A stretch of DNA of 64,000 nucleotides. Source: Mesorhizobium intechi (GTDB taxonomy: Bacteria > Pseudomonadota > Alphaproteobacteria > Rhizobiales > Rhizobiaceae). Below are positions 24,003 through 32,265 of this stretch, in pieces; the first letter of the stretch is position 1; each line of letters opens with the position of its first letter. Both the position numbers and the translations under genes were made by a program. The notes under the pieces were generated by a model. It was not told where the DNA came from and ran no database searches. It saw only the letters and a list, made by a program, of their open reading frames with translations. The stretch spans positions 1 through 64,000 of the forward strand of contig NZ_PNOT02000243.1 in NCBI RefSeq assembly GCF_002879535.1, written 5' to 3'.

Positions 24003-25372
24003 CCGCAAGCTGGTCTCGCCTGCTGCGCAGCACGCCGTTCCGGCTCGCCCTCACATTCGCCTTCCTGTTCATGCTGGCCTTCATCCTCGCGGGCGCCATC
24101 GTCTACCAGATGATGAGCGCCGATCTTGCGGAGCAACTCGACGACACCATCAAGGACACCTACGCCGTCATCGCCGCGAGCAATGCCGACAATGATTCCA
24201 AGGAACTGGTCGAGACCATCGAGAGCCACTCCACGCGCAGCCCGAGGAAGGAGCAGCTGTTTTCGCTGACCGACGCTGCCGGCAACCGGCTGGCCGGCAA
24301 CTTCACCGCAGCGGGGCTTCCCGACGGCTTTTCGATGTTCGGCGCCGAAATGCCCGGCCTGCCCCAAGGTACTCAGTACCGCGCCTATTCGGGCGCGGTC
24401 GGCGGCAACACCCTGACGGTCGCCATCAGCCTGTCCGAGACGGAGGAACTGGAGACGATCATGCTGATGAGCTTCGGCTGGGCGACCCTGATCATCACCG
24501 GGCTGGCGGTCGCCGGCGGCGCGCTGCTTGCCTCGCGTGTCCAGCTCCGCCTCGACGGCATTGCCGCCACCATGGTCGACGTCTCGCACGGCCGGCTCGA
24601 TACGCGCATTCCGCTGACCGGCAACGGCGACGACATCGACGTCGTCTCCAGCCAGGTCAACGCGGCGCTCGATCGCCTGTCGGGCCTGGTGGACGGCATG
24701 AAGCAGGTCAGCACCAACATCGCGCATGACCTGAAGACGCCGCTCAACCGGCTGCAGATGATCCTCGACAGCGCGTCGGAAAAGAACCTGTCGGGCCAGA
24801 AAGTCGGCAGTGAACTGGCCGAGGCGTATGCCGAGAGCCTGCAGATCAACGAGACGTTCGACGCGCTGCTGCGCATTGCCCAGATCGAGGCCGGCGCGCG
24901 CAAGGCGCGGTTCACCGATGTCAACCTCGGCGAGATTCTGCAAACCATCGCCGAGATCTACACCGACGTGGCCGAGGATGACGGCAAGTCGCTGTCGTCG
25001 GTCGAGCTGCACCGGCCCGCCGGCCGCATCCATGGCGACCCCGAACTGCTGACGCAGATGTTCGCTAATCTGGTGGAGAACGCGCTGCGCCATTGCCCGC
25101 CGGGCACGACCATCAAGCTGTCGGTGGCGCGCGACGGCGACCATGTCCTCGCCGCGGTCGCCGACAATGGACCCGGCATTCCCCCGGACGAACGCGAAAA
25201 AGTCTTCCAGCGGCTCTACCGGCTCGACCACAGCCGCTCGACGCCGGGCAGCGGCCTTGGGCTGAGCCTCGTCAGGGCCATCGCCGAGCTGCACGGCGCA
25301 TCGATTGCGCTCGAGGATTGCCGGCCCGGCCTTGCCGTGGTGGTGAGCTTCCCTCTGCTCACCGCTTCTTAG
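23999..25372 (+). CDS. membrane sensor histidine kinase
   Basis: A protein of 457 residues: TM1 about 16-38, a periplasmic sensor part of about 110 residues (39-152), TM2 about 155-178, HAMP about 180-233, phospho-acceptor H243 in NIAHDLKTPLNRL, and an ATPase domain with N-box LVENALRH, G1 DNGPGIP and G2 GSGLGLSLV. It partners with the response regulator whose gene overlaps it by 4 bp. The arrangement is like PmrB/QseC-type sensors; the signal is unknown, but the context of glycosyltransferases suggests envelope stress or cations. The stop TAG belongs to a degenerate TAGAGCA-type repeat (TAGGGCAATTCC). Confidence 0.9.
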   Translation: MTASWSRLLRSTPFRLALTFAFLFMLAFILAGAIVYQMMSADLAEQLDDTIKDTYAVIAASNADNDSKELVETIESHSTRSPRKEQLFSLTDAAGNRLAGNFTAAGLPDGFSMFGAEMPGLPQGTQYRAYSGAVGGNTLTVAISLSETEELETIMLMSFGWATLIITGLAVAGGALLASRVQLRLDGIAATMVDVSHGRLDTRIPLTGNGDDIDVVSSQVNAALDRLSGLVDGMKQVSTNIAHDLKTPLNRLQMILDSASEKNLSGQKVGSELAEAYAESLQINETFDALLRIAQIEAGARKARFTDVNLGEILQTIAEIYTDVAEDDGKSLSSVELHRPAGRIHGDPELLTQMFANLVENALRHCPPGTTIKLSVARDGDHVLAAVADNGPGIPPDEREKVFQRLYRLDHSRSTPGSGLGLSLVRAIAELHGASIALEDCRPGLAVVVSFPLLTAS

Positions 25373-25475
25373 GGCAATTCCGCGAAAACGCGCGAGACGA
25401 TCTTCCGCCCGTAACTAGCCAGAAAGGAAGTGAGAACCGGTCGGGTTTCCAGACCTCGCCCACGTCCCGGCTCCA

Positions 25476-25622
25476 TCACCACATCCAAGGCAGGTATGGG
25501 TGCTCGTCGAACCCCGTCGGATGTCCGGGCATGACCAGAAGACAGATCATGGCCACCAGCGCCATCGATGTGGCAAAGCAGATCGAGTTGCCCCAACGAG
25601 GGGAATGGCCGCGACCCCGCAT
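25476..25622 (-). CDS. small one-helix membrane protein (copy A)
   Basis: A protein of 48 residues with an excellent SD, GGGAGG, 6 nt before the ATG. A basic N-terminus (MRGRGHSPRW) is followed by one membrane helix (ICFATSMALVAMICLLVM) and a short tail ending PYLPWMW. The layout matches the small ORF at 28674-28826 (basic start, one helix, VM, a G..P tail, W-x-W end). It is preceded at 64 nt by box A and reads toward the sensor kinase gene. It is too short for homology assignment by eye. A role as a regulator or stabiliser of membrane enzymes is a guess. Confidence 0.5.
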   Translation of the reverse strand: MRGRGHSPRWGNSICFATSMALVAMICLLVMPGHPTGFDEHPYLPWMW

Positions 25623-25686
25623 GATGATCCTCCCAACGCGACCGGCCTGCAGAGCCGGAAATCCAGCCTGCCGTGGCAATACTGCC

Positions 25687-25715
25687 GCCTTGCCGGGTTC
25701 TTACAAATCGGTAGA
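25687..25715 (-). promoter_or_regulatory. 29-bp box A: putative response-regulator site
   Basis: On the minus strand this reads TCTACCGATTTGTAAG then AACCCGGCAAGGC, nearly identical to box B at 28913-28941. TAAG and CAAG are 11 bp apart, one helical turn, as in tandem OmpR-family sites. It lies 64 nt before the small membrane protein gene (copy A). Confidence 0.5.
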
Positions 25716-25725
25716 AGCCCCGCTT

Positions 25726-25812
25726 TCGTCGGTCGATATGCGTCGACGGGATGGTCGACGACAAGCCCCGCTCGGACCCTCCATGGCGTCGATCCGGTCG
25801 GGCGCCGCGCGT
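25726..25812 (-). pseudogene. remnant of the 3' end of an lrp gene (duplicate)
   Basis: This segment aligns with the last 80-90 bp of the Lrp gene at 28992-29420. The codons for SSTIPSTHIDR (compare SSSIILSTRIDR) and, in another frame, RIDAMEG (compare QIGAMDG) are visible. A 1-nt deletion breaks the frame (30 nt against 31 nt between GACGAC and CCATGG) and the stop codon is lost. No 5' part is present, so it is a non-functional duplication footprint. Confidence 0.65.
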
Positions 25813-25888
25813 GTGAGCGCCGTCAAGCGGGCCAGCTGCCGGCCGGCGCCGCGATCCGCATCGGGTATCCGTGCACCGGCGAACAGCT

Positions 25889-27049
25889 CTACTGCCGGCG
25901 CCAGGTGATGGCGGAATTGGTGATGTAGTTCCACGCCGCGCCGACGACGGCGCCGGCAAGGCCGGCAACCCACCAGCGTGAGTGGCCACTATAAAGAAGC
26001 GTCGATACGCCGACACCTGCCACGACGCCGAAGCTGCAAAGCCCGGCGAACATGACGAGGCCCGTCAGGAATCGCCAGCCGCGCCGGCGCTGGTCGCGAT
26101 AGGTGAAGGCGTTGTTCAGCGTGTAGTTGAAGGCCATCGCGGTGAACATGGCGGCTGTCTGAGCGACGGCAAACGACAGCCCGTGCGGCAGCAATGCATG
26201 CAGGACCGCGAGATGGACGACAACACCGGCGGATCCGACCAGGCCAAAGGCAAGGAAGCGCGTCGAGATCAGGTCTCCCGACATTTTCGCGACCAGCAGA
26301 CCGGCATATTCAAGCGCGACAAGGGAATCGAGCTTGCTCTCCCCGTGCAGGCGCGGGCCAAAGACGTAAGGGATTTCCTTGATCCTGATGGCATTTGTCG
26401 AAGAGGCGACAATGTCGAGCAGGATCTTGAAACCTTGCCGCGACAGCCGGGGCGCCACCGCGTCGACGATTTCCCTGCGCAGCATGAAGAACCCGCTCAT
26501 CGGATCGTTGATCGGTGTTTTCAGAAGCTGGCGCGCAAGCCGCGTCGCCAGCCGGCTGGCGCCGGAGCGCAGCCTGGTGAACCCGCCGCTTGCACTGCCG
26601 TCGCTCTGGTAACGGCTGGCAATCACCAGCTCCGCCTCGCCGCCTTGCAGGATCGCCAACATGGCGGGCAGGCATTTTTCGTCGTGCTGCAGATCACCGT
26701 CCATGACCGCGACGATCGGCGCCGAGCTCGACAGGATGCCCTCGAGGCAGGCACCGGCAAGGCCGCGCCTGGCAATGCGCCTGATGCCACGAACACGGTG
26801 ATCGCCGGCGGCAATGTCGCGGACCGCCAGGATCGTGCCATCCTTCGAATCGTCATCGACAAAGACCACTTCCCAGTCGATGGGTCCCAGCGATTGCCGC
26901 AGCCGGGCCACCAGCAGGCCGATGTTGGCGCGCTCGTTCAGCGTCGGAACCACGATCGTCAATTCCGGGCCGCCATGCCGGGCCGCGACGGGGAATGCGC
27001 TGTCGGTCGCCAATGCCACGGCGCCGTGCCTGGGGGCCGCCTGGTTCAT
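25889..27049 (-). CDS. GT2 glycosyltransferase with C-terminal GtrA-like domain
   Basis: A protein of 386 residues. Residues 30-245 form a family 2 glycosyltransferase of the dolichyl/undecaprenyl-phosphate mannose synthase type: VVPTLNERANI, FVDDDSKDGT and the DXD-like DGDLQHDEK at 117-125. From about 250 a GtrA-like domain with four membrane helices follows (FLAFGLVGSAGVVVHLAV to AAWNYITNSAITW). It probably transfers a sugar from a nucleotide donor to undecaprenyl phosphate and helps present it across the membrane. The start overlaps the stop of the GT39-type gene (ATGA), so the two are coupled. Together they resemble the ArnC/ArnT logic of lipid A or polysaccharide decoration; the sugar is unknown. 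Confidence 0.85.
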   Translation of the reverse strand: MNQAAPRHGAVALATDSAFPVAARHGGPELTIVVPTLNERANIGLLVARLRQSLGPIDWEVVFVDDDSKDGTILAVRDIAAGDHRVRGIRRIARRGLAGACLEGILSSSAPIVAVMDGDLQHDEKCLPAMLAILQGGEAELVIASRYQSDGSASGGFTRLRSGASRLATRLARQLLKTPINDPMSGFFMLRREIVDAVAPRLSRQGFKILLDIVASSTNAIRIKEIPYVFGPRLHGESKLDSLVALEYAGLLVAKMSGDLISTRFLAFGLVGSAGVVVHLAVLHALLPHGLSFAVAQTAAMFTAMAFNYTLNNAFTYRDQRRRGWRFLTGLVMFAGLCSFGVVAGVGVSTLLYSGHSRWWVAGLAGAVVGAAWNYITNSAITWRRQ

Positions 27050-28665
27050 GGCTGTCCCCCAGGCGGCTGGACATTGGCTGCCGGGAGCGGCGGCACCGAC
27101 CGCGTCACGGGCAGAATCAGCATGTCGAAGACCGGAAAGCCGGAAAGCCGCTGCGTCATGCGCCGGGCGTCGCCGTCGACGACGAACAGGCCGCCGACAC
27201 TGTCGCGATAGTCTTTCTCCTGAGCGGCCTCGTCGTCGCGGAAATTCATGGCGCCGATGAAAAAGCCCTGGGTTTGACTGGCGAGGCGCCTGTCGTCCAT
27301 GAACTGGAAGTGGCGCGGATCTCCGGGAAGCACCTCGATCGGAGTGTCCGGACCAAGTTCGTAGGCCAGCTTGGCGGCCTGCATCCAGTTCGCGGCGACG
27401 ACATATCCGTTGGCGCGCCTGATCTCGTCGGCGACCTTGCTGTCCGTCAGCGCGGACCAATCGACGAGCTGCCAGTTGACGTCGAACTTCGACGCCCTTT
27501 GGAAAAAGGGCCTGGTCAATGCCGCGGTCGTCGCCTGCACCGCGAACCCGGTGGCCAGAAGCGGAACGACGGCGGCGGCGACGACGATGGACACCACGAG
27601 CAGTCTTGGCCTGCGCAACGAGAATGCGCCGCACCAGTGACCGACGAGCGGAAAGGCAAACAGGAAGCCGCTCATCGACCAGTGCGGCAGCGAGTGCGCG
27701 CTGACCAGGGCGATCAGGTCGAAGAACACGACAGGTGGCGCCGCGAGCAGCACGAAGAGGCGATCGGCCGCCGTGCCGCCCCAGGCGCCTCGCCACAGGC
27801 ACGCCATGGCGACCGCCCAGATCGGCGGCCAGACATACAGCGCCTGTCCGAGCAACGTGACGGCGAGGTTGCCGGGATGCAGCAGATGGCCGTCGTTGGC
27901 AGTACCCCGTCCGGACTGGAATGCCAGGGAAATCCAGCCATGGTCCATGTTCCATATCACGACCGGCAGCAGGCCAAGTGCCGCGATGGCGCCTGCAACC
28001 CATGGCCCTGCAGTCCGGAGCTGGGCTTGGCCGGGTTTCGTCGAAAGCAGGACCAGCAGCGCCGAGATGCAGAACAGACCGGCCTGATATTTCGACATCA
28101 GCGCCAGCCCGAGCGCCACGCCGGCCGCGCACCAGCGCAGAAACGCAAAACGCGGATCAGCGCCGAGAAGCATCGGCGCGGCCAGGCAGGCGGCGGCCAG
28201 CAGAAAGAAATCAAGCGGCCCGTCGGGAACGACGAAATGGCCGGCGGAGATGAGAAAGAACGGGGCGACCGTATACCAGGCCACGGCCCAGAATGCGGCG
28301 ACGGCACCATAGGCATATCGGGTCAGTGCAAACAGCAGCAGCGCCGACAGCGAGCCGAGCACGACATAGGGAAGCCTCACCACAAGCCGGCATTCGCAGC
28401 CGAAGACATCCGCCATGAACCGGGCAATCGCGAAGCCGATCGGCGGATGATCGAAATAGGAAAGCGAATGGCTGCGCGACACCACGACCGCGTAGGCCTC
28501 GTCGATCGACAATGGAATGACCGATGCAAGCCCGATCCTGAAGACCAGGAACACGGCGACGAGAAGTGCCATCTGGGAGGCCGGGTGCAACGGAAGAGCG
28601 CGCGCCTCGCCGGAAGCGGGCCACGTGGCTACGCCGGCGCCTTGCAAGGTCTCTTCGATCTGCAT
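27046..28665 (-). CDS. ArnT-like membrane glycosyltransferase (PMT/GT39-GT83 family)
   Basis: A protein of 539 residues with about 11 membrane helices and a C-terminal periplasmic part. The PMT-type signature is present in the first loops: LSIDEAYAVVVSRS with the catalytic-type Asp-Glu, followed by YFDHPPIGF. Such enzymes take a sugar from a polyprenyl phosphate carrier and add it to lipid A, glycans or proteins on the periplasmic side. The ATG at 28665 is preceded by TAGGA with good spacing and lies 8 nt after the stop of the small membrane protein gene. The longer upstream frame lacks family character and overlaps that small gene. It forms an operon with the GT2-GtrA gene downstream. Confidence 0.85.
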   Translation of the reverse strand: MQIEETLQGAGVATWPASGEARALPLHPASQMALLVAVFLVFRIGLASVIPLSIDEAYAVVVSRSHSLSYFDHPPIGFAIARFMADVFGCECRLVVRLPYVVLGSLSALLLFALTRYAYGAVAAFWAVAWYTVAPFFLISAGHFVVPDGPLDFFLLAAACLAAPMLLGADPRFAFLRWCAAGVALGLALMSKYQAGLFCISALLVLLSTKPGQAQLRTAGPWVAGAIAALGLLPVVIWNMDHGWISLAFQSGRGTANDGHLLHPGNLAVTLLGQALYVWPPIWAVAMACLWRGAWGGTAADRLFVLLAAPPVVFFDLIALVSAHSLPHWSMSGFLFAFPLVGHWCGAFSLRRPRLLVVSIVVAAAVVPLLATGFAVQATTAALTRPFFQRASKFDVNWQLVDWSALTDSKVADEIRRANGYVVAANWMQAAKLAYELGPDTPIEVLPGDPRHFQFMDDRRLASQTQGFFIGAMNFRDDEAAQEKDYRDSVGGLFVVDGDARRMTQRLSGFPVFDMLILPVTRSVPPLPAANVQPPGGQP

Positions 28666-28673
28666 CTGGTTTC

Positions 28674-28826
28674 CTACCAGAACCAGAACATGTGGGACTC
28701 CGGCGCCGGGCCATTTCCCACCATGACGACTGTCAGGCAGGCGACAGCCAGCAGGACGATGCCGGTCCTGATCCAGATCCGCTGGGCAGCCTGGGCGGGA
28801 ATATTGCGCGGTACGGTCAAAGCCAC
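28674..28826 (-). CDS. small one-helix membrane protein (copy B), first gene of the GT operon
   Basis: A protein of about 50 residues, started from GTG at 28826; a TTG at 28820 is an alternative with GAGAGG 5 nt upstream. A short polar N-terminus (TVPRNIPAQAAQRIWIR) precedes one membrane helix (TGIVLLAVACLTVVMV) and a tail ending SHMFWFW. It resembles copy A at 25476-25622 in size, helix and W-x-W end. Its stop codon is 8 nt before the start of the ArnT-like gene, which suggests coupled translation. Box B lies 86 nt upstream. Confidence 0.45.
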   Translation of the reverse strand: MALTVPRNIPAQAAQRIWIRTGIVLLAVACLTVVMVGNGPAPESHMFWFW

Positions 28827-28912
28827 CTCTCGGAACACGACAGGCTTTCGGCTCTGGGATGATCTTGGCCGCTGCGGTTCCGGCGAGACACTGCCTCGTC
28901 AATCATACGGCC

Positions 28913-28941
28913 GCTTTGCCGGGTTCTTACAAATCAGTAAG
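28913..28941 (-). promoter_or_regulatory. 29-bp box B: putative response-regulator site
   Basis: On the minus strand this reads CTTACTGATTTGTAAG, a perfect CTTAC/GTAAG inverted repeat, followed by AACCCGGCAAAGC. It lies between the Lrp gene and the small-protein/glycosyltransferase operon and has the same layout as boxes A and C. Confidence 0.55.
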
Positions 28942-28991
28942 AGGTTCAAATCGTTCAAGGGCGATCCGGCCCGCACGGCCGGCGCCGGCTT

Positions 28992-29420
28992 TCACCGGTC
29001 GATGCGCGTCGACAGGATGATCGACGACGAGGTCCGCTCGACCCCGTCCATGGCGCCGATCTGGTCGAGCAGCGCGTCGAGGTCGCGGATCGACGGCGCG
29101 TCGACGATGACGATCATGTCGAAATTGCCGCTGACGGAGTGCAGCGTCCTGACCGGCGGCAGCGCCTGCAGCGCGCGCACCACCTTGTCCGCGAGCTTGG
29201 GCGTCACGGTGAGCAGCACATGCGCCTTGACCAGGCCCTGCTCATAGTCCGCGGAGAGCTTGACGCCATAGCCTGATATGATGCCGCGCTGTTCCAGCCG
29301 CTCGATCCGGCTCTGCACCGTGGTGCGCGACACGCCGAGCCGCCGCGCCAGTTCGGCCGTCGAGGCACGGGCGTTGGAACGCAGCAGGGAAAGCAGCGCC
29401 TGTTCGGCTTCACTGAGCAT
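28992..29420 (-). CDS. Lrp/AsnC family transcriptional regulator
   Basis: A protein of 142 residues: helix-turn-helix at about 18-42 (TAELARRLGVSRTTVQSRIERL) and a C-terminal RAM ligand-binding domain (VKAHVLLTV, HSVSGNFDMIVIVDA, SSSIILST). Lrp-like proteins sense amino acids and form octamers on DNA. It is divergent from the saccharopine dehydrogenase-like gene (170 bp apart), whose expression it probably controls in response to lysine or a related amino acid; this follows from position only. Its last 80-90 bp exist a second time at 25726-25812. Confidence 0.9.
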   Translation of the reverse strand: MLSEAEQALLSLLRSNARASTAELARRLGVSRTTVQSRIERLEQRGIISGYGVKLSADYEQGLVKAHVLLTVTPKLADKVVRALQALPPVRTLHSVSGNFDMIVIVDAPSIRDLDALLDQIGAMDGVERTSSSIILSTRIDR

Positions 29421-29515
29421 TTCGACGATCTCCTTCGGCGGATCGACTAAAGATAGGGTTCATTCTGCCAGATTTCACACTTCCTTTCGACAGGCAAGCT
29501 GCGATGGTTTCCGCC

Positions 29516-29575
29516 AACATTCCAGGAAAGGCGTGCAGCGGCTTTCCGGCAGGAACCGCGTGAATCAAAAACTGG
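29516..29575. repeat. degenerate copy of the TAGAGCA-type palindrome
   Basis: ATTCCAGGAAAGGCGTGCAG and GGCTTTCCGGCAGGAACC keep the core of the element found at 53322 but lack the TAGAGCA ends. It lies in the divergent promoter region of lrp and the saccharopine dehydrogenase-like gene. Confidence 0.45.
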
Positions 29576-29590
29576 CAGGGGTATTTGACC

Positions 29591-30694
29591 ATGAACAACA
29601 TCGTTATCGTCGGCGCCGGCAAGATCGGCTCGACCATCGCCGGAATGCTCGCCGCGACCGGCGACTACCGCGTCACCCTCGTCGACCGCTCGGCGGCGCA
29701 GCTCGCCGCGGCGGAAGTGCCCGCCGGCGTCGAGACGCTCGAGCTCGACATCGCGGCGGCAGGCGCGCTTGAAGCAGCGCTCGCCGGCAAGTTCGCGGTG
29801 CTGAGCGCCGCCCCCTTCCATCTCACCACGCGCATCGCCGAAGCTGCGGCAAGTGCCGGCGTGCATTATCTCGACCTCACCGAGGATGTCGTCTCGACCC
29901 GCCGCGTCAAGGAACTGGCGCGTTCGGGCAAGAGCGCCTTCATCCCGCAATGCGGGCTGGCGCCGGGCTTCATCTCGATCGTCGCCAATGATCTGGCCAG
30001 CCGTTTCGACACGCTGGAAAGCGTGCGCATGCGCGTCGGCGCGCTGCCGCAATACCCGTCCAATGCGCTGAACTACAACCTGACCTGGAGCACCGACGGC
30101 GTCATCAACGAATATTGCGAGCCCTGCGAGGCGATCGTCGAGGGCGAGCTGATCGAAGTGCCGCCGTTGGAGGAGCGTGAGGAATTCTCGCTCGACGGCG
30201 TCACCTACGAGGCGTTCAACACTTCCGGCGGGCTCGGCACCTTGGCAGAGACGCTGAGGGGCAAGGTGCGCACGCTGAACTACCGCACCATCCGCTATCC
30301 CGGCCACGCCGCCATCATGAAGGCGCTGCTCAACGACCTCGGCCTGCGCCACCGCCGCGACGTGCTGAAGGACATTTTTGAAAGCGCGCTGCCGGCGACG
30401 CTACAGGACGTGGTCATCGTCTTCGTCACCGTCTCCGGCCGCCGCAACGGTCGCCTGCTGCAGGAAACCTACGCCAACAAGATCTATTCGCAGCGCGTCG
30501 GCGGCCAGCTGCGCAGCGCCATCCAGATCACCACGGCGTCCGGCATCTGCGCCGTTCTCGATATGCTGGCCGACGGCAGCCTGCCGGCGACCGGCTTCGT
30601 CAGGCAGGAAGACATCGCGCTGGATGCCTTTCTGGCCAATCGCTTCGGCCGCGCCTATGCCCAGCACGAAATGGTGAGCCGGCTGGCGAGCTGA
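29591..30694 (+). CDS. saccharopine dehydrogenase-like NAD(P)-dependent oxidoreductase
   Basis: A protein of 367 residues. The N-terminal Rossmann fold starts at the first residues (NIVIVGAGKIGSTIAGML), and the C-terminal saccharopine dehydrogenase domain includes HYLDLTEDV, IPQCGLAPGF and YRTIRYPGHA, all typical of LYS9-like/lysine 6-dehydrogenase enzymes. It likely acts in lysine catabolism, on saccharopine or directly on lysine. The ATG at 29591 has AGGGG 9 nt upstream. The divergent Lrp gene supports regulation by an amino acid. Confidence 0.8.
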   Translation: MNNIVIVGAGKIGSTIAGMLAATGDYRVTLVDRSAAQLAAAEVPAGVETLELDIAAAGALEAALAGKFAVLSAAPFHLTTRIAEAAASAGVHYLDLTEDVVSTRRVKELARSGKSAFIPQCGLAPGFISIVANDLASRFDTLESVRMRVGALPQYPSNALNYNLTWSTDGVINEYCEPCEAIVEGELIEVPPLEEREEFSLDGVTYEAFNTSGGLGTLAETLRGKVRTLNYRTIRYPGHAAIMKALLNDLGLRHRRDVLKDIFESALPATLQDVVIVFVTVSGRRNGRLLQETYANKIYSQRVGGQLRSAIQITTASGICAVLDMLADGSLPATGFVRQEDIALDAFLANRFGRAYAQHEMVSRLAS

Positions 30695-30737
30695 GGCTGC
30701 GGCGCATCTTCCTTCTCCCCCGTTGGATTGGCCCCCG

Positions 30738-30772
30738 CTTTTCCTCTCCCCCGTCAATCGGGAGAGGAAAAG
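30738..30772. terminator. strong hairpin between convergent genes
   Basis: A perfect 13-bp stem (CTTTTCCTCTCCC/GGGAGAGGAAAAG) with a 9-nt loop between the saccharopine dehydrogenase-like gene (stop 30694) and lpdA (stop 30791). No long T-run follows on either strand, but the position suggests bidirectional termination. It may be a half-copy of an interspersed palindrome. Confidence 0.5.
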
Positions 30773-30790
30773 GGAGCCTGGGGCTTACCC

Positions 30791-32203
30791 TCAAATATGC
30801 AGCGCGTGCCCGAGCGCCTTCAGCGCCGCTTCCTCGAACCCTTCGCCTTGCGTCGGGTGCGCATGGATGGTGCCGGCGATGTCCTCCAGCCGCGCCCCCA
30901 TCTCCAGCGCCAGGCCGAACGCAGCCGACAGTTCCGACACGCCCTGCCCGACCGCCTGGATGCCGAGCACCAGATGGTTGTCGGCCCGCGCCACGACACG
31001 GACGAATCCATCCTCGCCGAGCTTCGTCATCGCCCGTCCGTTGGCGGCGAACGGGAACAGCCCGACCTTGATCTCGCCCTGGGCGGCCTTGGCTTCCTCG
31101 GGCGACAGCCCGACAGTGACCAGCTCCGGATCGGTGAAGCACACCGCGGGGATCGCGCGCTTGTCCCAGTTGCGTTTGTGGCCGGCGACGATCTCGGCGA
31201 CCATTTCGCCCTGCGCCATCGCCCGATGCGCCAGCATGGGCTCGCCGGTGACGTCGCCGATGGCGAAGATGCCCCGCATCGAGGTGCGGCATTGATCGTC
31301 GATCCGGATGAATTTGCCTGACATGTCGAGGTCGATCTGGTCGAGGCCCCAGCCTTCCGACACCGGCTTGCGGCCGACCGTCACCAGGATCCTGTCGGCG
31401 GACAGTTTTGCATTCTTGCCGTCCGCCGTCTCGACCAGCAGCGCGTCGCCCTTGCCCGCCTGTCCCTGGGTCGACAGGCCCTTGGCCTTGGCCCCGGTCA
31501 TGACGTCGATGCCGAGCGCGGCGAGCCGCTTGACGACCGGCCGGGTCAGCTCCGCGTCATATTGCGCCAGCACGCGCGGCAAGGCCTCGACCACGGTCAC
31601 TTCGGCGCCCATCTTGGCGAAGGCCATGCCGAGTTCCAGCCCGATATAGCCGCCACCGACCACCGCGAGTTTCCCGGGCACTTCGCTCAGTGCCAGTGCT
31701 TCCGTCGACGAGATGACGGGGCCGCCAAAGGGAAGAAACGGCAGCTCGACCGGCGCCGAGCCGGTGGCGATGACGATCGTCTCCGCCCGGATCACCTGGC
31801 TTCCCGTCTCGGTCTCGACCTCCACTGTCTTGCCGTCGCGGAATGTCGCCCAGCCGTGCACGGTCTTGACCCCTGCCTTCTTCAGCAGGCCGGCGACGCC
31901 GCTGTTGAGCCGGCTGACGATACTATCCTTCCAGGCAACGGTTTTGCCAAGGTCGAGCGCGGGCGCCGACACCGAAATGCCGAGCGGGCTCTTGCCGCCG
32001 GCCATGTGCGAGACCTTTTCGAACTCCTCCGCCGCATGGATCAGTGCCTTGGACGGGATGCAGCCGACATTGAGGCAGGTGCCGCCGGGCTTGCCGGCCT
32101 CGACGATGACCGTGTCGACGCCGAGCTGGCCGGCACGGATGGCGCAGACATAACCGCCCGGACCGGCACCGATGACCAGCAGCTTGCAGGAGATTTCTTT
32201 CAT
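30791..32203 (-). CDS. lpdA: dihydrolipoyl dehydrogenase (E3) of the branched-chain complex
   Basis: A protein of 470 residues. FAD-binding [10 protein letters not shown] at 12-21, redox-active C43 and C48 in [13 protein letters not shown], a second nucleotide fold [12 protein letters not shown], the ATG motif VIATGS and the catalytic C-terminal His in HAHPTQGE are all present. It reoxidises dihydrolipoyl groups of E2 with NAD+. It is last in the order E1alpha-E1beta-E2-E3. The ATG at 32203 has AGGA 9 nt upstream; the longer frame overlaps bkdB and is not family-like. Confidence 0.95.
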   Translation of the reverse strand: MKEISCKLLVIGAGPGGYVCAIRAGQLGVDTVIVEAGKPGGTCLNVGCIPSKALIHAAEEFEKVSHMAGGKSPLGISVSAPALDLGKTVAWKDSIVSRLNSGVAGLLKKAGVKTVHGWATFRDGKTVEVETETGSQVIRAETIVIATGSAPVELPFLPFGGPVISSTEALALSEVPGKLAVVGGGYIGLELGMAFAKMGAEVTVVEALPRVLAQYDAELTRPVVKRLAALGIDVMTGAKAKGLSTQGQAGKGDALLVETADGKNAKLSADRILVTVGRKPVSEGWGLDQIDLDMSGKFIRIDDQCRTSMRGIFAIGDVTGEPMLAHRAMAQGEMVAEIVAGHKRNWDKRAIPAVCFTDPELVTVGLSPEEAKAAQGEIKVGLFPFAANGRAMTKLGEDGFVRVVARADNHLVLGIQAVGQGVSELSAAFGLALEMGARLEDIAGTIHAHPTQGEGFEEAALKALGHALHI

Positions 32204-32265
32204 CTTTGCTGTCCTTCCGACGCCGGCGACCTTCGACGGACCGTCCTGATTGGCCTCATCAGCTC

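Noticed and set aside
28666-28902. N-terminal extension of the ArnT-like protein to 28902
   Set aside because: The extension (MTRQCLAG...) has no family similarity and overlaps the small membrane ORF in another frame, and the ATG at 28665 has a good SD.
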